From Hermatobates lingyangjiaoensis (Eukaryota; Arthropoda; Insecta; Hemiptera; Hermatobatidae): DNA of 64,000 nucleotides. The position numbers were made by a program, and so were the translations under genes. The stretch spans positions 124,001 to 188,000 of the forward strand of contig JAPFBL010000308.1 in NCBI GenBank assembly GCA_026182355.1. The letters are read 5' to 3'. The notes beneath the pieces were generated by a model, which was not told where the DNA came from, did not search any database, and saw only the letters and a list, made by a program, of their open reading frames with translations. The stretch's first letter is position 1, and the number at the start of each line of letters is the position of its first letter. This document shows, one piece after another, positions 10,832-21,655 of this stretch.

Positions 10832-10872
10832 CTCTCGGACCGGTTTTGGGCGTCACCCATCTTCAACAAGAA
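10832..10872 (-). ncRNA. Hammerhead-like motif, family G, defective
   Basis: UUGAAGA (complement of 10860-10866) is present, but the G of GAAA has become A, so the catalytic core is broken. It is the inverted partner of 10899-10939. Confidence 0.45.
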
Positions 10873-10898
10873 CAAGAAGTGGGGACTCCTTAGATCTA

Positions 10899-10939
10899 TT
10901 CTTGTTGAAGATGGGTGACACCCGAAACCGGTCCGAGAG
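10899..10939 (+). ncRNA. Hammerhead-like motif, family G, best-paired copy
   Basis: Stem I has six pairs, UUCUUG (10899-10904) with CGAGAG (10934-10939), including two G-U. The core is UUGAAGA (10905-10911), stem II GGGU/ACCC (10913-10916 with 10920-10923), and GAAA 10924-10927. Stem III is A-U plus C-G around CG, and the GUC site ends at 10933. C3 is replaced by U, leaving a U3-G8 wobble. Confidence 0.65.
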
Positions 10940-11120
10940 CTACAGGTACAGTGTACGAGGTAAGACGGTATATTATATTTCTAATCCTGATTATATGCCG
11001 ACGTTTCGCCAAAAACTGGGTATTTTATTATCCTTTTGTGGTTTTCTTGTTACTGAATTGTTGTTTGTTTTTTTTTCTGTTGGTTGGTATTCCGTGCATG
11101 TATTTTTCTTGCTCTACTAA
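10910..11120 (+). pseudogene. PLE N-terminal reading frame starting inside the ribozyme
   Basis: The ATG at 10911-10913 is formed by the last core A, the extra U and the first G of stem II. It opens MGDTRNRSESY and continues VRGKTVYYISNPDYMPTF to a stop at 11120. The first part probably represents the original PLE N-terminus. From about 10985 the DNA is a different PLE end (see 10985-11200), so the frame's tail is accidental. No domain is recognised. Confidence 0.45.
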
Positions 11121-11235
11121 TGTCTTTAATAAATAATTGTTTTTTAGCCTTTAAAGTGCCAAACAAATTTTGGCGAAACGTCGGCATCTAATTAGGAGTT
11201 GTATGTTTATGACCAAAATTCTCAAGAACCCCTTC
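10985..11235. mobile_element. PLE end with inverted GAAACGUCGG motifs
   Basis: GCCGACGTTTCGCC (minus sense) near 10997 and GGCGAAACGTCGGC near 11172 are inverted. Outside them, CTGATTATATGC and ATCTAATTAGGAG are also related, as is the copy at 40250-40345. The text up to about 11235 (ACCAAAATTCTCAAGAACC) matches 40256-40280 inverted and 10690-10740. Confidence 0.55.
11148..11190 (+). ncRNA. Hammerhead-like motif with decayed core
   Basis: GCC/GGC closes stem I. Stem II is a perfect six-pair GCCAAA/UUUGGC hairpin, followed by GAAA-CG-UC. The core has drifted to UUUAAAG, so activity is unlikely. Confidence 0.45.
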
Positions 11236-11279
11236 TATGAATATAAGAATTGTTTATAAGTAAATCAACAACTACTGAT

Positions 11280-11700
11280 TACCGCCTGTAGTGTGGCCAT
11301 GGAGCTATACCACAGGTTGTATTGGCTTGATTTTCCACGTGGTTCTTCGAACCGGGGGCTACAAGGGTCACTGACCCTACCTGCAGCTGAGCAGGTTCAG
11401 TAGGACCAATGGTCCGGAGTTTGATCCGAAACTCTTAAAATAAGTCGGTACTACGGGAGGCAAGGGCCCATGGAGAGGTTCTCTCTCCATCCCGCCAATC
11501 TGAGGATAGACTCGTAGTGGCTGTTAGTTCTCACCCAGGTTGGGTAGACCTTTGTGGTCGCTGTGTGAGAAGCAGTAACTTTTCGGTCGGAAAGTATGCC
11601 TGCTTAGCATACCGGGGAGCTAGAGCCTCAAACCTTTACCAATAGGAACGGACCAACGATCTTAGCTTAGTGGGGTGGCATAATATCCAGTTATGATACT
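11280..11700 (+). repeat. Unclassified GC-richer repeat-like segment
   Basis: This stretch is much richer in G+C than its surroundings. It contains a box B-like GGAGTTTGATCC (11416-11427) with a GAGCAGG box A-like element upstream, and short hairpins such as GTATGCCTGCTTAGCATAC. It may be a SINE-like or other structured-RNA-derived repeat. No second copy was seen in the window and I do not recognise it. Confidence 0.35.
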
Positions 11701-12545
11701 GAACAGCACAAACAACAAAACATGAGAATAAGAATCCACGACCATGAGACTAAGAAAGTCATCTATTGACCTCATATAGTGTTCATATATGATAATCATA
11801 TATTCAATAATAATATGATAAAACAAATAGTTCACATTTTAAAGTAATCATACAAACGGTTTATTACCTTTTAAAATCGATAGAAATAAAAATATATACT
11901 ATTATAAAAGAAGCCGAGTCAGTCCGTCCTTCACAAATGTAAACAAATCCAACAAGTATATGAAAGTGAATCCATTATTCAAGATAGATTTTTAGTTCTT
12001 ATAGTATATTGTTCTTCGCTATAATAGGAATTTTATCAGATTTTTTATATTAATTGCTAATTCTAGGTTTAATTTTTGAAATATTTCTATTTTCTATTAT
12101 TTTTATTTTTTAAGCAGAAATGTCATTGTTTTGCAGTAAGTAGTCTATCAATAACTTTTTTTACAATGTAAATATACTTAATTTTTGGATTCTTGGAGAA
12201 AAGTAAGTAATGAGTAAATAGTATACTGCCTGAAAATGACTTTTTAAGATATTTAACTAAGGCTTGTTTGTCCAAATAATTAATGCACCATCAGGACTGA
12301 AACAGTCTTTAATCAAAAGTTAAAAATAGAAACATTTTTAAAATTTTCATCTATTTAAGGATTATTCAGAATATTACAACATTTTTTAAAACTCAATTAG
12401 AACTAATTTTTTCAAATCGTTTTTAATATTGAAGCAAAAATGTTTATTAAAATTATATTATTCTGAATATAAATACATGTTATTAGTATTTTAAGTAAAA
12501 CAGAGGCTGTTACCATAAAATAATTTAAATTATAATAAACCTTCT
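11701..12545. other. AT-rich DNA, nothing recognised
   Basis: No repeats or coding signal noted. Confidence 0.4.
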
Positions 12546-12728
12546 TACTTTGTAAATTTCCCGTCAACTCGAGAGCCGTCCTTAAGAAAATGCTGGCCCG
12601 GGGCAACTCAACCCCTGCAGCCCCCCCCCCCCCCCATCACTCACAAATGATTATATATAAAAAGATTTCATTTAAACACGTAAAATAACAATCAATGATC
12701 AAACCACAATATGAAAATGGGAAAACAA

Positions 12729-12771
12729 GACTAACATCTTTCAACCGTAACAAGCGGTCTTCGTCAGAGTC
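12729..12771 (-). ncRNA. Hammerhead-like motif, family A
   Basis: All core elements and GACU/AGUC stem I are present. The cleavage triplet reads GUU instead of CUU, which costs the second stem III pair. Confidence 0.6.
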
Positions 12772-12923
12772 AAAAACCCAACTGAAACACTAGATGCAGA
12801 AAACATCTGGTGAGGGGTTGAGAAGAGTGGGAGGGAAGAACCACTTAAATACCACTCTTCCCTCCCACTCTTCTCAACCCCTCACCAGATGTTTTCTGCA
12901 TTTAGTGTTTCAGTTGGGTTTTT

Positions 12924-12966
12924 GACTCTGACGAAGACTGCTTGTTACGGTTGAAAGATCTTAGTC
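12924..12966 (+). ncRNA. Hammerhead-like motif, family A
   Basis: GACU 12924-12927, CUGACGA 12928-12934, GAAA 12953-12956, AGUC 12963-12966. One C-to-U change weakens stem II (GACUG/CGGUU). Confidence 0.65.
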
Positions 12967-13274
12967 TTGTTTTCCCATTTTCATATTGTGGTTTGATCAT
13001 TAAATGATTATACATATAACAAAATATTATATTGGTTATATTGTGCAGATATTAGAAATAAAAAGTGCTTAGAGGTTTCAATTTTATTTTTATATTTATA
13101 GATTTTTGTTTCCTTTAGTATTTATCATTTATCAAGAAAAACAAGAAGTTTTCCTGAAATAGTTTCGAGTTCATTACCGTCGTCCCGCGGGTCCCCAGGA
13201 GGTTGCCCCGGTTCGCTCTAGCTAAGAGACGGGCCTGCTTCACTGGAGTGGTTTCGGAATAATTCCATCTTCAC

Positions 13275-14470
13275 AGAGTGACAAGTAAGTATGGCCGAGT
13301 GTTTTTTTTCCATTAGATACCGAATATTAAATCATAATAACTAATCGAATAAGTTAGTGAATAAAATATTGATAGACTCCAACAGACAACAACAGTTGTC
13401 ACTCTGCGAAAATGAATTTATTCCGAAAGCGCTGAAGTGGAGAACAAACTTACCAAGTAAGATAATTTATAATAAGATAAATTTATAAGATAATTTAATA
13501 AGATAATGTATACTAATGCATATATAGTTAAATTAAAATATACATATAATTATATAATAAAATACCACAGTTACGCCTTTTTTTCATAATAACAAAACTT
13601 ATATATATCATTACAATATTAAAGTTGAATCCAATTACCCACATTTCAAATAAAAATGGTCTAATATATTCCCTTATATGGATGATACATTAATAAATTT
13701 TAAATAATTAATAAATGAATAGTTAAATATTTTAATGATTGCATAATTATTCAAATTAATTTTTATTTGACGAGGATATAACATTATTTTAAATAATATT
13801 TAACAAGTCAAATGATAAATCTTAAATAGTTACAACTTAACTATACTATAGAAAAGATATTATCAAAGCCACAGATCATAAATTTAATTAATGATTATAG
13901 ATTAATTACTTGTAAGTAGAATAAATCTTAGTAATTATTATTAAAACAATCTTTAAACTATTTTGGCTTTTTAAAAAATAAACTATTTTCAATGCGAGAC
14001 TGGAACTCAACTCTGAAACTTAAAGGACACTTTAATAGGTCTTAAATTATTTTTGGAAAAAAAGTATAGTGTACTGAATCTTGCTTGATTGTCTAACAAC
14101 TGTGGTTAACATTTATAAGAAATGGAAATAAATACATTTTAATATGGATAATGTATTTATATTGATATAGAAGAGTGCTGTATGAGCTATCTTATAGTGG
14201 GGAAACTATATTTTTTTTATGCAGTTAAGTATCTGCAGGGTAACTTACAGAATGGCTATAACTGTTGTGTAAGGCCAATTCAAACAAATGTGACGAGTCA
14301 AGACATATGATTAGCCAAAAGTCAACAAATCCATCCTGTTTTGACACAATACAAGCATTGCTAGGCATTTTCTAGCAAAATCGCATATTATGTGCAAAGC
14401 AAGGCGCACATAATTTTAATAGTTCTTAAAAAAAAACACCTTTTTTTCTAACCCATAAAATATGCAACCC
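13275..14470. other. Very AT-rich DNA, nothing recognised
   Basis: A long stretch of A/T with no unit structure noted. Confidence 0.4.
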
Positions 14471-14472
14471 AG

Positions 14473-14797
14473 AAATCGAAATGACCTGAAATGCCTCTAA
14501 GGAAAATAACACCCTTGACCATCATGTAGTAAAATGAAATCGAAATGACTTGAAGTGCCTCTAAGTAAAATAACACCCTTGACCATCATGTAGTAAAATG
14601 AAATCGAAATGACCTGAAGTGCCTCTAAGTAAAATAACACCCTTGACCATCATGTAGTAAAATGAAATCGAAATGACCTGAAGTGCCTCTAAGTAAAATA
14701 ACACCCTTGACCATCATGTAGTAAAATGAAATCGAAATGACCTGAAGTGCCTCTAAGTAAAATAACACCCTTGACCCTCATGTAGTAAAATGATATC
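14473..14797. repeat. 64-bp satellite, 5 units
   Basis: Five head-to-tail copies start AAATCGAAATGACCTGAAGT and run through CTAAGTAAAATAACACCC and GACCATCATGTAGTAAAATG, with one or two differences each. The last unit reads ACCCTCATG. Confidence 0.9.
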
Positions 14798-15103
14798 ATT
14801 ATTGTTACTTCCCTTCTAATCAACAACCCTGATGGGTTACTACAATGTCTATCTTATCACTTATTCCAATTAATCAGAATATTGAGGTAAGATGACCACA
14901 TTAATAATTTCTGCAACAATTGATTGAGCAAAGTGGGACATCCAATCAGCTCTATTAGTTCAAATTCGTGCTAATCAAATGATATAGCATTCAACAACTG
15001 ATATCTAATTAATAATAGCATATTAGCAAAACTTATTACAATAGATTCCATTGTAACTGCCATACATTTAAAATAACATATATATATCATATATATATAT
15101 CAT

Positions 15104-15406
15104 ATAGGTGTATTCTCTAATCGGGATTTGGTCAATTTTATCGGATAAAAAAATCAAACTCTCGTTGCCAACGTTTTAGTTTTATTTAAAACCCTTTTCA
15201 TAGGCAGAAGTAAGAATTTTTTTTAACTAAGAAAATGAAATTTACATTGTTGTTCCATTAAATAATGTAAATTTCATTTTCTTAGTTTAAAAAATTCTGA
15301 CTTCTGCCTATGAAAAAGGTTTTAAATAAAACCGAAACGTTGGCAACGAGAGTTTGATTTTTTATCCTAAAAAATTGACTGAATCTCGATTAGAGTAAAC
15401 ACCTAT
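15104..15406. mobile_element. PLE fold-back with GAAACGUUGG motif
   Basis: The arms 15104-15248 and 15264-15406 are inverted copies around a 15-base centre. Each contains TCTAATCG near the outer end, a GTTTGATTTTT block, and CGAAACGTTGGCAACGAGAG next to a GGUUUU/AAAACC hairpin preceded by CCUAUGAAAA. This resembles a decayed ribozyme core. Related nested copies lie at 36.7, 37.3, 48.9 and 51.3 kb. Confidence 0.65.
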
Positions 15407-15499
15407 TCTATCAAACAATATATTATTGAATCTGCTATATATATATAATATATAATATATATATAACATGTATATTATAAATATATATATAATATATAT

Positions 15500-15660
15500 A
15501 CTTAAAATAAACTGTGACACATAGACAGAAACATAACAAAGACTCACTTTTCAATATCTCGACCGTAATGGCGAAAAGTGAGTCTTTGTTATGTTTCTGT
15601 CTATGTGTCACAATTTATTTAAAGTATAATCTGTCCTGCCGGACCGTTTCCGTTTATCAT
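15500..15660. mobile_element. PLE end, inverted pair with terminal hairpin
   Basis: TGTGACACATAGACAGAAAC and its complement flank GAAAAGTGAGTC pairs around 15565. The right end carries GTCC..GGACCGTTT (about 15630-15650) just before (TA)n at 15662. A related copy lies at 51060-51185. Confidence 0.6.
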
Positions 15661-15661
15661 A

Positions 15662-15692
<31 letters not shown>

Positions 15693-15696
<4 letters not shown>

Positions 15697-15850
15697 TGTT
15701 TACTGGCAGCAAGTCTTCTTTTAAACAAGTGTTGTTAAAAAGCACAGCGGCTTCAGCATTAATAATCCTTTTAGAAAGATGTTCTATTTGCCTTATTATT
15801 TTCTTGTAATTCACTGGTAGCTCAAAAATTAATCTACCTAATTCCATAAC
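15693..15850 (-). pseudogene. PLE N-terminal module, ~55 codons
   Basis: The frame reads LPVNYKKIIRQIEHLSKR and then AAVLFNNTCLKEDLLPVNTN, and runs into the (TA)n at 15662-15692. It parallels the peptides ending FNKTCIDEGLLPKYTN (23.3 kb) and FNEICLNEGLLPNFTN (48.2 kb). The same family reappears, frame-broken, at 42955-43060. The basic, amphipathic text could be the start of a PLE polyprotein before the RT domain. It lies about 100 bases downstream of the HHR at 15948-15988 on the same strand. Confidence 0.65.
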
Positions 15851-15947
15851 AAGAATAGGAAAACAATCTTGAAGAAAACTAATGAAACAAACTATTTATT
15901 TATATTTGACACTACACAAACACAAAGTGGGTTAAAAAACTAAAGGG

Positions 15948-15988
15948 AAACAAGCTTTCGGCCACATTGGCCATCATCAGCTAAACAG
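15948..15988 (-). ncRNA. Hammerhead-like motif, GGCC family
   Basis: The minus strand reads CUGAUGA (complement of 15974-15980), U, a GGCC/GGCC stem II with an AAUGU loop, GAAA (15956-15959) and GCUUG. Core and stem II are intact, while stem I is weak. It is related to 43131-43172. Confidence 0.6.
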
Positions 15989-16194
15989 TAAACAATAAAA
16001 CGAAATAATTAAAACATAAACCAAAAATTAACAACAAACTAAATTAGCACAGTTCAAATAGTGGCAGCGTTTAACTGTCAAAGCAGAGCTACATGCGCGC
16101 ACCCACGCGTTAGACTGTTGAATCACCCCAGCACTTCTCGCCTTCGACAGGTCACAACATGGGAGAGTTCCGAACAAATTTTATTTTAGGTTCG

Positions 16195-16460
16195 AAGGTC
16201 CTAGAATATATATATATATATATAATATTCACTGAATCAGAAAAGTATTATTTACTCCCCAAATTTTTTATTTGTATCTCCCACTTATATACAAGTATGC
16301 ATTATATGTATAAATGTTTAAACCATAGTAAACGGATCAGAAAAATGGCTAAGATCTTTCAATCAAAATAAGTAGTCTTCGTCAAAGTGCAACTGATATT
16401 GATACGTCAGTATCAGCTGGGCTCTGACGAAGACCCTTTGTTTTGGTTGAAGAATCAAGC
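16195..16460. mobile_element. Decayed PLE pair related to family A
   Basis: A minus-strand UUGACGA motif at about 16376-16385 faces a plus-strand CUGACGAAGACC at 16424-16435 (CTCTGACGAAGACCCTTTG). Both lack a sound GAAA or stem I. Confidence 0.45.
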
Positions 16461-16549
16461 CAAACGTTAGTACTCTACCAACTCTTTCATGGCCACTTCG
16501 TGGATTTACATGCCAAGAAAAAGGCTCTATATATGAAGTTAAATTCAAT

Positions 16550-17740
16550 ATTCAAGACTGCAATGTTATATTAAATTACTTGATGAACAATATTCTCCAT
16601 CATACTGTTCTTTATCAATTGCATTTATAGTTCATATTTATTTATTTAATAAATAAATTTATTAAGCGCATATTTATAGTTCATTATGCTAACAAAGGAC
16701 AACATCAGTTGAAAGATAATTCTATGGCTGTGTTCACAGTCGATGTCTTACAGTGTTTCGCTTCTTTTACAAGTAACTCTGAGTGGACAAGCATTACTTG
16801 ACCTTTCCGAGGGTCCGTCATCACTCCTACCACAAGATTTAACAGCAAACGTCCTCCTTTATATATATGCTGCTTCTATTACAGAAAAATCGCTTATTGA
16901 AAAATACTTAAATTACAGAAGGGTGATTTTTACAGATAAACTTTTTGGAATTAATTCATGAAATTATAGTTAATACAACTTTTTTTTTTATGTATATTTG
17001 ATTGTGTTATAATTATCAAACCAGTTTTACAGTTTTGTCTTATCATTTCAAAACTATCTAATGCATATTTATTTTTTTAAGAATAAAATATATTTTTGCA
17101 ATAAAAGCTATTATAATTGTTATAGAAATTTAAGTTGTATTTTTTGTTGGATAAATGAAATAATGTCATAAATATTTTCCGTATTTATTAAATAGATTTA
17201 CTTTATCAAGAAATAGTGAGAAAGAAAATATTAAAAATGAAAGAAAAAGAAAATATATGGTCTGGAAAGTGTAATATGTCAGTGTTTGATCTGTGGTGTT
17301 GACCTGAAGTTTTAAAACATCTTCTTGGAAAAGTCCTTTTTTTTGTTGACTTCTACTAAATACATAAATTGAAATATACACCTAGTTACCTTCGCTGTCG
17401 AGATGGTGATTCTTTTCGATAAATCAATTATGGAGACCAGCTCTTGGAGAAGACATAAATAACCTGAGAATGTCGTGGGTGGGGGTGGGGGTTGGTGGGG
17501 GGGGGGGGGTGGATGTAAAATAAGGATTAATGGCGGAGGGAGGGTTGCGACTGCACCTGACGTGCTGTGCTCCTCCTCTTGCTTGCCTTTTGCTTTGGCC
17601 TACCAAAATCGTCGCTTAAATTAGTCACACGTCTTCTAGTCTAAGCGGAAACAACGCACCACCACCAGCCTCTAGTGTCTATTTCGGTTTTACCTATTTC
17701 TAATATAAGAAATTATAGCTACGGTTAATAAGCTACGGTT
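16550..17740. other. AT-rich DNA with unassigned short frames
   Basis: A 72-codon frame at 16743-16961 (plus) begins MSYSVSLLLQ and has no recognised relative. A G-rich run (17480-17510) and a GC-richer patch to about 17680 are unclassified. Confidence 0.35.
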
Positions 17741-17744
17741 AATA

Positions 17745-17815
17745 AAACACATTCTAACGTAGTGCAATCAATTGTTATGTGGTATTTACCCTACAATAAA
17801 ATACATTCACTCAAC
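17745..17815. mobile_element. Terminal fragment of family B PLE
   Basis: TTCTAACGTAGTGCAATC, GTGGTATTTA and CCCTACAAT match the outer ends of the family B copies at 21855-21900 and 62570-62610. Confidence 0.5.
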
Positions 17816-17824
17816 TTGATAAGA

Positions 17825-18125
17825 CAGGAATAACTGTTATTGCTATTTCTTGTTATTAAGCCATGAAAACAAAGTTTCTTATATAGCCCAAACATTTGAT
17901 ATAGCATCCTTAACATAAATCAAGATACAATAACTATATATAAAATAATTTGAAAGTAAAAATTTCATTCATTTTATATCAGGAATAAATAAAACATCAT
18001 TTCAAGGTATATACGTGTACATAACCAAGCATATTTAAAACAAAACCTGTAAATTGAAATATTCCATTTATTTTACCCAACATAAAATAGCATTAATGAA
18101 AGCAATAGTCTTTAAAATATTACCT
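17825..18125 (+). repeat. Interspersed repeat R2, copy 1
   Basis: Shares TTTCTTGTTATTAAGCCATG, a TTTGATATAGCATCCTTAAC block, and GTAAATTGAAATATTCCATT with copies at 39305-39640 (same strand) and 44590-44915 (opposite strand). Confidence 0.7.
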
Positions 18126-18345
18126 TAAAAAAATCATATTTAAGCTGACATTTCTTTGTATGCAAGAATAAGCTACTTTTTTCCTGTCTACTTACGTTGT
18201 ATTGGTGTTGTTTTACACGTCTCTTTAATAATTTACCACTTTGACCAATATAAATACCAATATAAAGTAAACCTTTACTTTCAACATTATATTTGTTATA
18301 AAATAGTATTTTATCTAATACTATTTTAAAATCGTTTATCATCAT
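18112..18345 (-). pseudogene. PLE GIY-YIG endonuclease fragment
   Basis: The frame includes YIGQSGKLLKRRVKQHQYNV followed by SSLFLHTKKC. This is the YIG half of a GIY-YIG nuclease plus the basic helix and is very close to the sequence at 31090-31180. The preceding GIY strand is degraded and no catalytic Glu region follows. It abuts repeat R2, which may therefore be a PLE-linked sequence. Confidence 0.65.
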
Positions 18346-18349
18346 TGAA

Positions 18350-19560
18350 AGTAAATATATTGGTATAATAACTCGATTTTTAATTCATTTCAAGGCATGA
18401 ATAAATTAAAAAAAATTAAATTAAATTAAAATTAAAATAAATTAAAAAACTAGGAAAGAAATAGTTAAATTATTTCTTTCTTTATAATAGTTATTTTAAA
18501 CTATTTATAAAGTTAATTAAAGTTATAACTTTAGTTAAAGCTTTATAAATGAGTTAAAAATCAATCGAATATTAAGAAAATATATTTGACTTGAGGTAAA
18601 AATGAGTGCAGTTTTGAGAAAATCAGAAAATGACTCTGGTATAAAAAAAAACTAATATAGTCGATTGAGTGATATAAAAGGTAGAAGTAGTTTATAGGGC
18701 CAGAAAATAACAGCAATATATATAAATCAAAGATTAAAATGGCTACACTGGGGTAAATATATTATATAAAGTATAAACATAAAAGAAGTTTTTTAATTCA
18801 AACATTACGTTTTGAACACTTCCTCTTCATCGTGTTTGTGTTTTCTTAAATCATTTGTTTGAATTAAACAAACTTTATGTGTCGAATGTTTGTTCTATCC
18901 AATTACTCCAACAAGAGTAAATACCGCCGCAATTATGGATTTGTACAATTATTGAATGAAAAAAATGGTTGTTGAAAGCACAGTTTTTTGTTTTTTTTTT
19001 TAGCTTGAGGAACATGAATGAATGAATGAATGAATGAAAATTTCTTTATTGAGGACATTGTACACGGTGAACAAGACTGGGGTAGCTGTACTGAGACCAC
19101 CAGGCTTTTTCCCCTTTCTTGAGAAACAAGAAATATATTTCTACTTATACTGATTTGGTTCAACAAAGCTTGAGGTCAAAACACCAGTAGCTTGTCTAAG
19201 TTATGAAGTCCTGATATGTTAACTTAAAACAAACAAGTCACCGTGGTATCACCTTAGAAGTCATAAAATGACTAGATATTAAATAAACGGCGATATCTCT
19301 TACATTTAAAGGAGAAATTTTGGTACAAGTAAGTAATTGAATTCACAGTGAATTTTGAGAATTCAATTTACTCCATACAACACATATAAATTCTATTCAG
19401 CGAACTCAGGAAGTAGTTAGGAGTATATTAGTCGCCATTGTTTCATTTAAGACGTTTAGGTCAACTAATTAAAAAAATATTTTTTTTCAATATCACTTTT
19501 CAAAAAAATAGCTATTCTGAGGTATTTTTGTTTGATAAACAAACAAAAACTTTCACACAA
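18350..19560. other. AT-rich DNA with a ribozyme ghost
   Basis: Near 18785-18850 the minus strand keeps GAUGAAGAGGAAGUGUUC and CAAAACG, a decayed family B motif. A short (AATG)n run sits at 19017-19040. Otherwise nothing was recognised. Confidence 0.4.
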
Positions 19561-19584
19561 ATGAACTTTTATTCAATAGCAACA

Positions 19585-19616
19585 ACTCGTTTCCAACATT
19601 TTGTGTTCATCATCAA
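19585..19616 (-). ncRNA. Hammerhead-like motif, family B, U3 variant
   Basis: UUGAUGA-U then GAACAC hairpin; the GAAA flank reads GGAAAC. The left half of stem II is intact, but its partner has two changes. Confidence 0.4.
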
Positions 19617-19649
19617 TAATAATAATTAATTATAATAATAATTATAGTG

Positions 19650-19692
19650 TCTTCCTGATGATGAACACAAAGTGTTCGAAACGCGTTGTTGC
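19650..19692 (+). ncRNA. Hammerhead-like motif, family B, intact core
   Basis: CUGAUGA 19655-19661, extra U, stem II GAACAC/GUGUUC (19663-19668 with 19672-19677), GAAA 19678-19681, C-GC-G stem III and a GUU site. Stem I pairing is weak. Confidence 0.6.
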
Positions 19693-20470
19693 TGTTGAAT
19701 AAAACTTCATTTCTGTGGAGACTTTTGTTTGTTTATCCATTTTACCTCAGAATGAGTAAATACGACATAATTACGGATTGCACAACTAATGATTTAAAAT
19801 AGCTATTATTTTGAGGATAATTAAAATTAAAGTAATTAATCGCAAATTAAGTTTATAAATTAGTTGTTTCATTTATACTGTTTTTACAATAAAAATTATG
19901 AGATAATAAGTACCCCTTAAGTAATCTAGATTCAAACACAGTTAGAGTCACCATTATGACTTATAAAATATAAAATAAAAATAACTGTAGACAATTTTAT
20001 AAATGCATAAAATTAAACTCCGTCAAAGTTGTTTAACGCACTTTAAGCCGCTTCGAATCGATAAACTTGCTTCCTTGATGTTGTTTGCACAAAGAAACAG
20101 CTTAAGTTGCTTGCGGTCCAAGAGATGGCTTTCGAGCACATGTTTTATTCAGTTGATTAACGCAGCCACAAGAAGGGCTTCCCTTGAATAATTTCACTTT
20201 TGTTTTTCCTGTTTTGAGGTGGAGCACTGGTGACCTCAGCTACACTTAAAATCATCTAACATTAAGGGAAAATTTGGCTTGTACATGTCGAGTCACAAAA
20301 TACATGAATATCATATTGTAATTGCAAATGTTAATCATCAACTGACAAGAAATAATGTTATTCCAAAATACATTAATTGAAGTATTTTGAAAATATTTTC
20401 ATATGATTAACAACTATAAAATAGTAATTACTCATCAGAGGGTCTTCAGAAGAGGCCTGGACTTGGTTTA

Positions 20471-20566
20471 TACCTTGTCACCCGTGTCCATACCTTGTCA
20501 CCCGTGTCCATACCTTGTCACCCGTGTCCATACCTTGTCACCCGTGTCCATACCTTGCCACCCGTG
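20471..20566. repeat. 20-bp minisatellite, 4.8 units
   Basis: TACCTTGTCACCCGTGTCCA repeats four times exactly, then a partial unit with T-to-C. Confidence 0.92.
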
Positions 20567-20763
20567 AAGCACCATAATGACTACATCCTCTTTCTAGTTA
20601 TTCCCCATTAATTTAAATTAATTTCATAAACCTCTTTTTTTTATTATTTTTTTTTTTATTGCTTAAACCGATCCCATAGCGGGTGATAACGTCAGCTGTT
20701 TACCGGATTTTGATTTAGTCGGTGATTCTACAGAATCTACAGTCGTAGTCTTCAATTTTTTCC

Positions 20764-20940
20764 TAACTCAAGTGCATTTCAAATAGGGATCTCTAACAAG
20801 TACCTGACATCGTACAGGCTCGGGACTGCCAGCTTTGCGTCCTCTCCGAGGGACGACATACTCAAATTATTCACCTCCTCCCGTGTGAACAAATCAAGGA
20901 CTAGGTGGAGATCAAACTCCAGTCTACCTTGAAACGAACT
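20764..20940 (-). mobile_element. tRNA-derived SINE, antisense copy
   Basis: Reverse-complement match to 3599-3800: AACTCAAGTGCATTT, a GTACCTGACATCGTACAGGCT block, CTCCGAGGGACGA and CACCTCCT follow in order. Box B has decayed to GGAGTTTGATC. The tRNA-like head beyond 20925 is poorly preserved. Confidence 0.7.
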
Positions 20941-21655
20941 TTAGAGGTAAACAAGGAATTTTTTTGGAATATTTTTTTCCAAAGAATTCTCTGAAATATT
21001 ACGACAGCTAGAGATACCTACTACATTCAACAGCAATTTTTTAACGAATTATATTTTTCACATTATCTTAACTGGGGCCTATTTTCAAGGGAGGGCTTAT
21101 AGTCCAAAACTTCCCGAAAATCACGCTAGGACTTATTTTCAGAAAAAGACAGTAACCAATATAATTTAACATGGTATTACCATTGTCGTCTTCATTACCA
21201 ACGTCCAACATATATCTCCACCAGTTATTACTTGATGACTCAGTAATTTCAGGTCCTAGACGTATTACTGCTGAATTGCCTGTTTACTGTGAGAGACAGA
21301 AGTATTTAAATAAATATTGGCTGCGCTTTGATTGGTTTGTGGGTGTACTTAACTTCATTTCATTTGATTTACAGTTATAAATCACTGAATTCTGAGCAGT
21401 ATTCCTCAATATGAGACTAAAATTAAAACCTTGGTCGGACTTCATTCACTGATTCTAATACCAGACAAGATCTGGCAACTTTTCTTCAGATCTTCTCCTG
21501 ATAACGAACTGACATCCAAAATATCAATCGTACTTTGTTTCAATCTATATAATGCGTTAATTTTAGTTTTCTTAAGTTCTATTAAACCACTGTTTTTCTG
21601 TATTATCTATATATTAATACAACTATTTTACTTTATCGAGGTTTCGACAATCAAA
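20941..21655. other. Unassigned AT-rich DNA
   Basis: Short frames (21171-21380, 21431-21664 plus) without recognised motifs. The text AAATCACGCTAGG and a following TTATTTTC at about 21118-21140 recurs at 58350-58375, hinting at another dispersed repeat. Confidence 0.4.

Larger units (their letters stand above)
10770..10990. mobile_element. PLE 5' module fold-back, family G
   Basis: The left arm (about 10770-10872) and right arm (about 10899-10990) are inverted copies that share GTACGAGGTAAGACGG-type text, the ribozyme and the AATATTAGAAATATA end. They are separated by a short AGATCT-containing centre. Confidence 0.7.
12660..13003. mobile_element. PLE fold-back insertion, family A, with target duplication
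   Basis: Two inverted PLE ends meet near 12845. From the outside in, each arm has the GATTTCA..CACGT end, TGATCAAACCACAAT, an HHR, CAGTTGGGT, CTAGATGCAGAAAACATC and AGAGTGGGAGGGAAGA. The flanks carry a duplication, AAATGATTATATATA at about 12646-12660 and AAATGATTATACATA just after 13003. This gives direct evidence that the whole fold-back arrived as one insertion. Confidence 0.75.
12550..13270 (+). repeat. Older interspersed repeat R1, copy 1, split by a PLE fold-back
   Basis: 12550-12660 and 13004-13270 together match 27090-27400. Both contain CACTCACAAA, TTATATT(G/A)TGCAG and the block GTTGCCCCGGTTCG followed by TCTAGC. In this copy the PLE fold-back 12660-13003 interrupts the repeat. A poly-C run (12620-12635) lies in the left part. 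The class is unknown. Confidence 0.6.
19500..19760. mobile_element. PLE fold-back, family B
   Basis: Inverted copies (about 19500-19615 and 19645-19745) share GATAAACAAACAAAA, a TTTATTCAA(C/T)AGCAACAAC block and a ribozyme. The centre is (TAA)n-like. Confidence 0.6.

Noticed and set aside
18785..18850. Active family B ribozyme
   Set aside because: The core reads CGAUGAAG and the GAAA junction is lost, so it is only a ghost.
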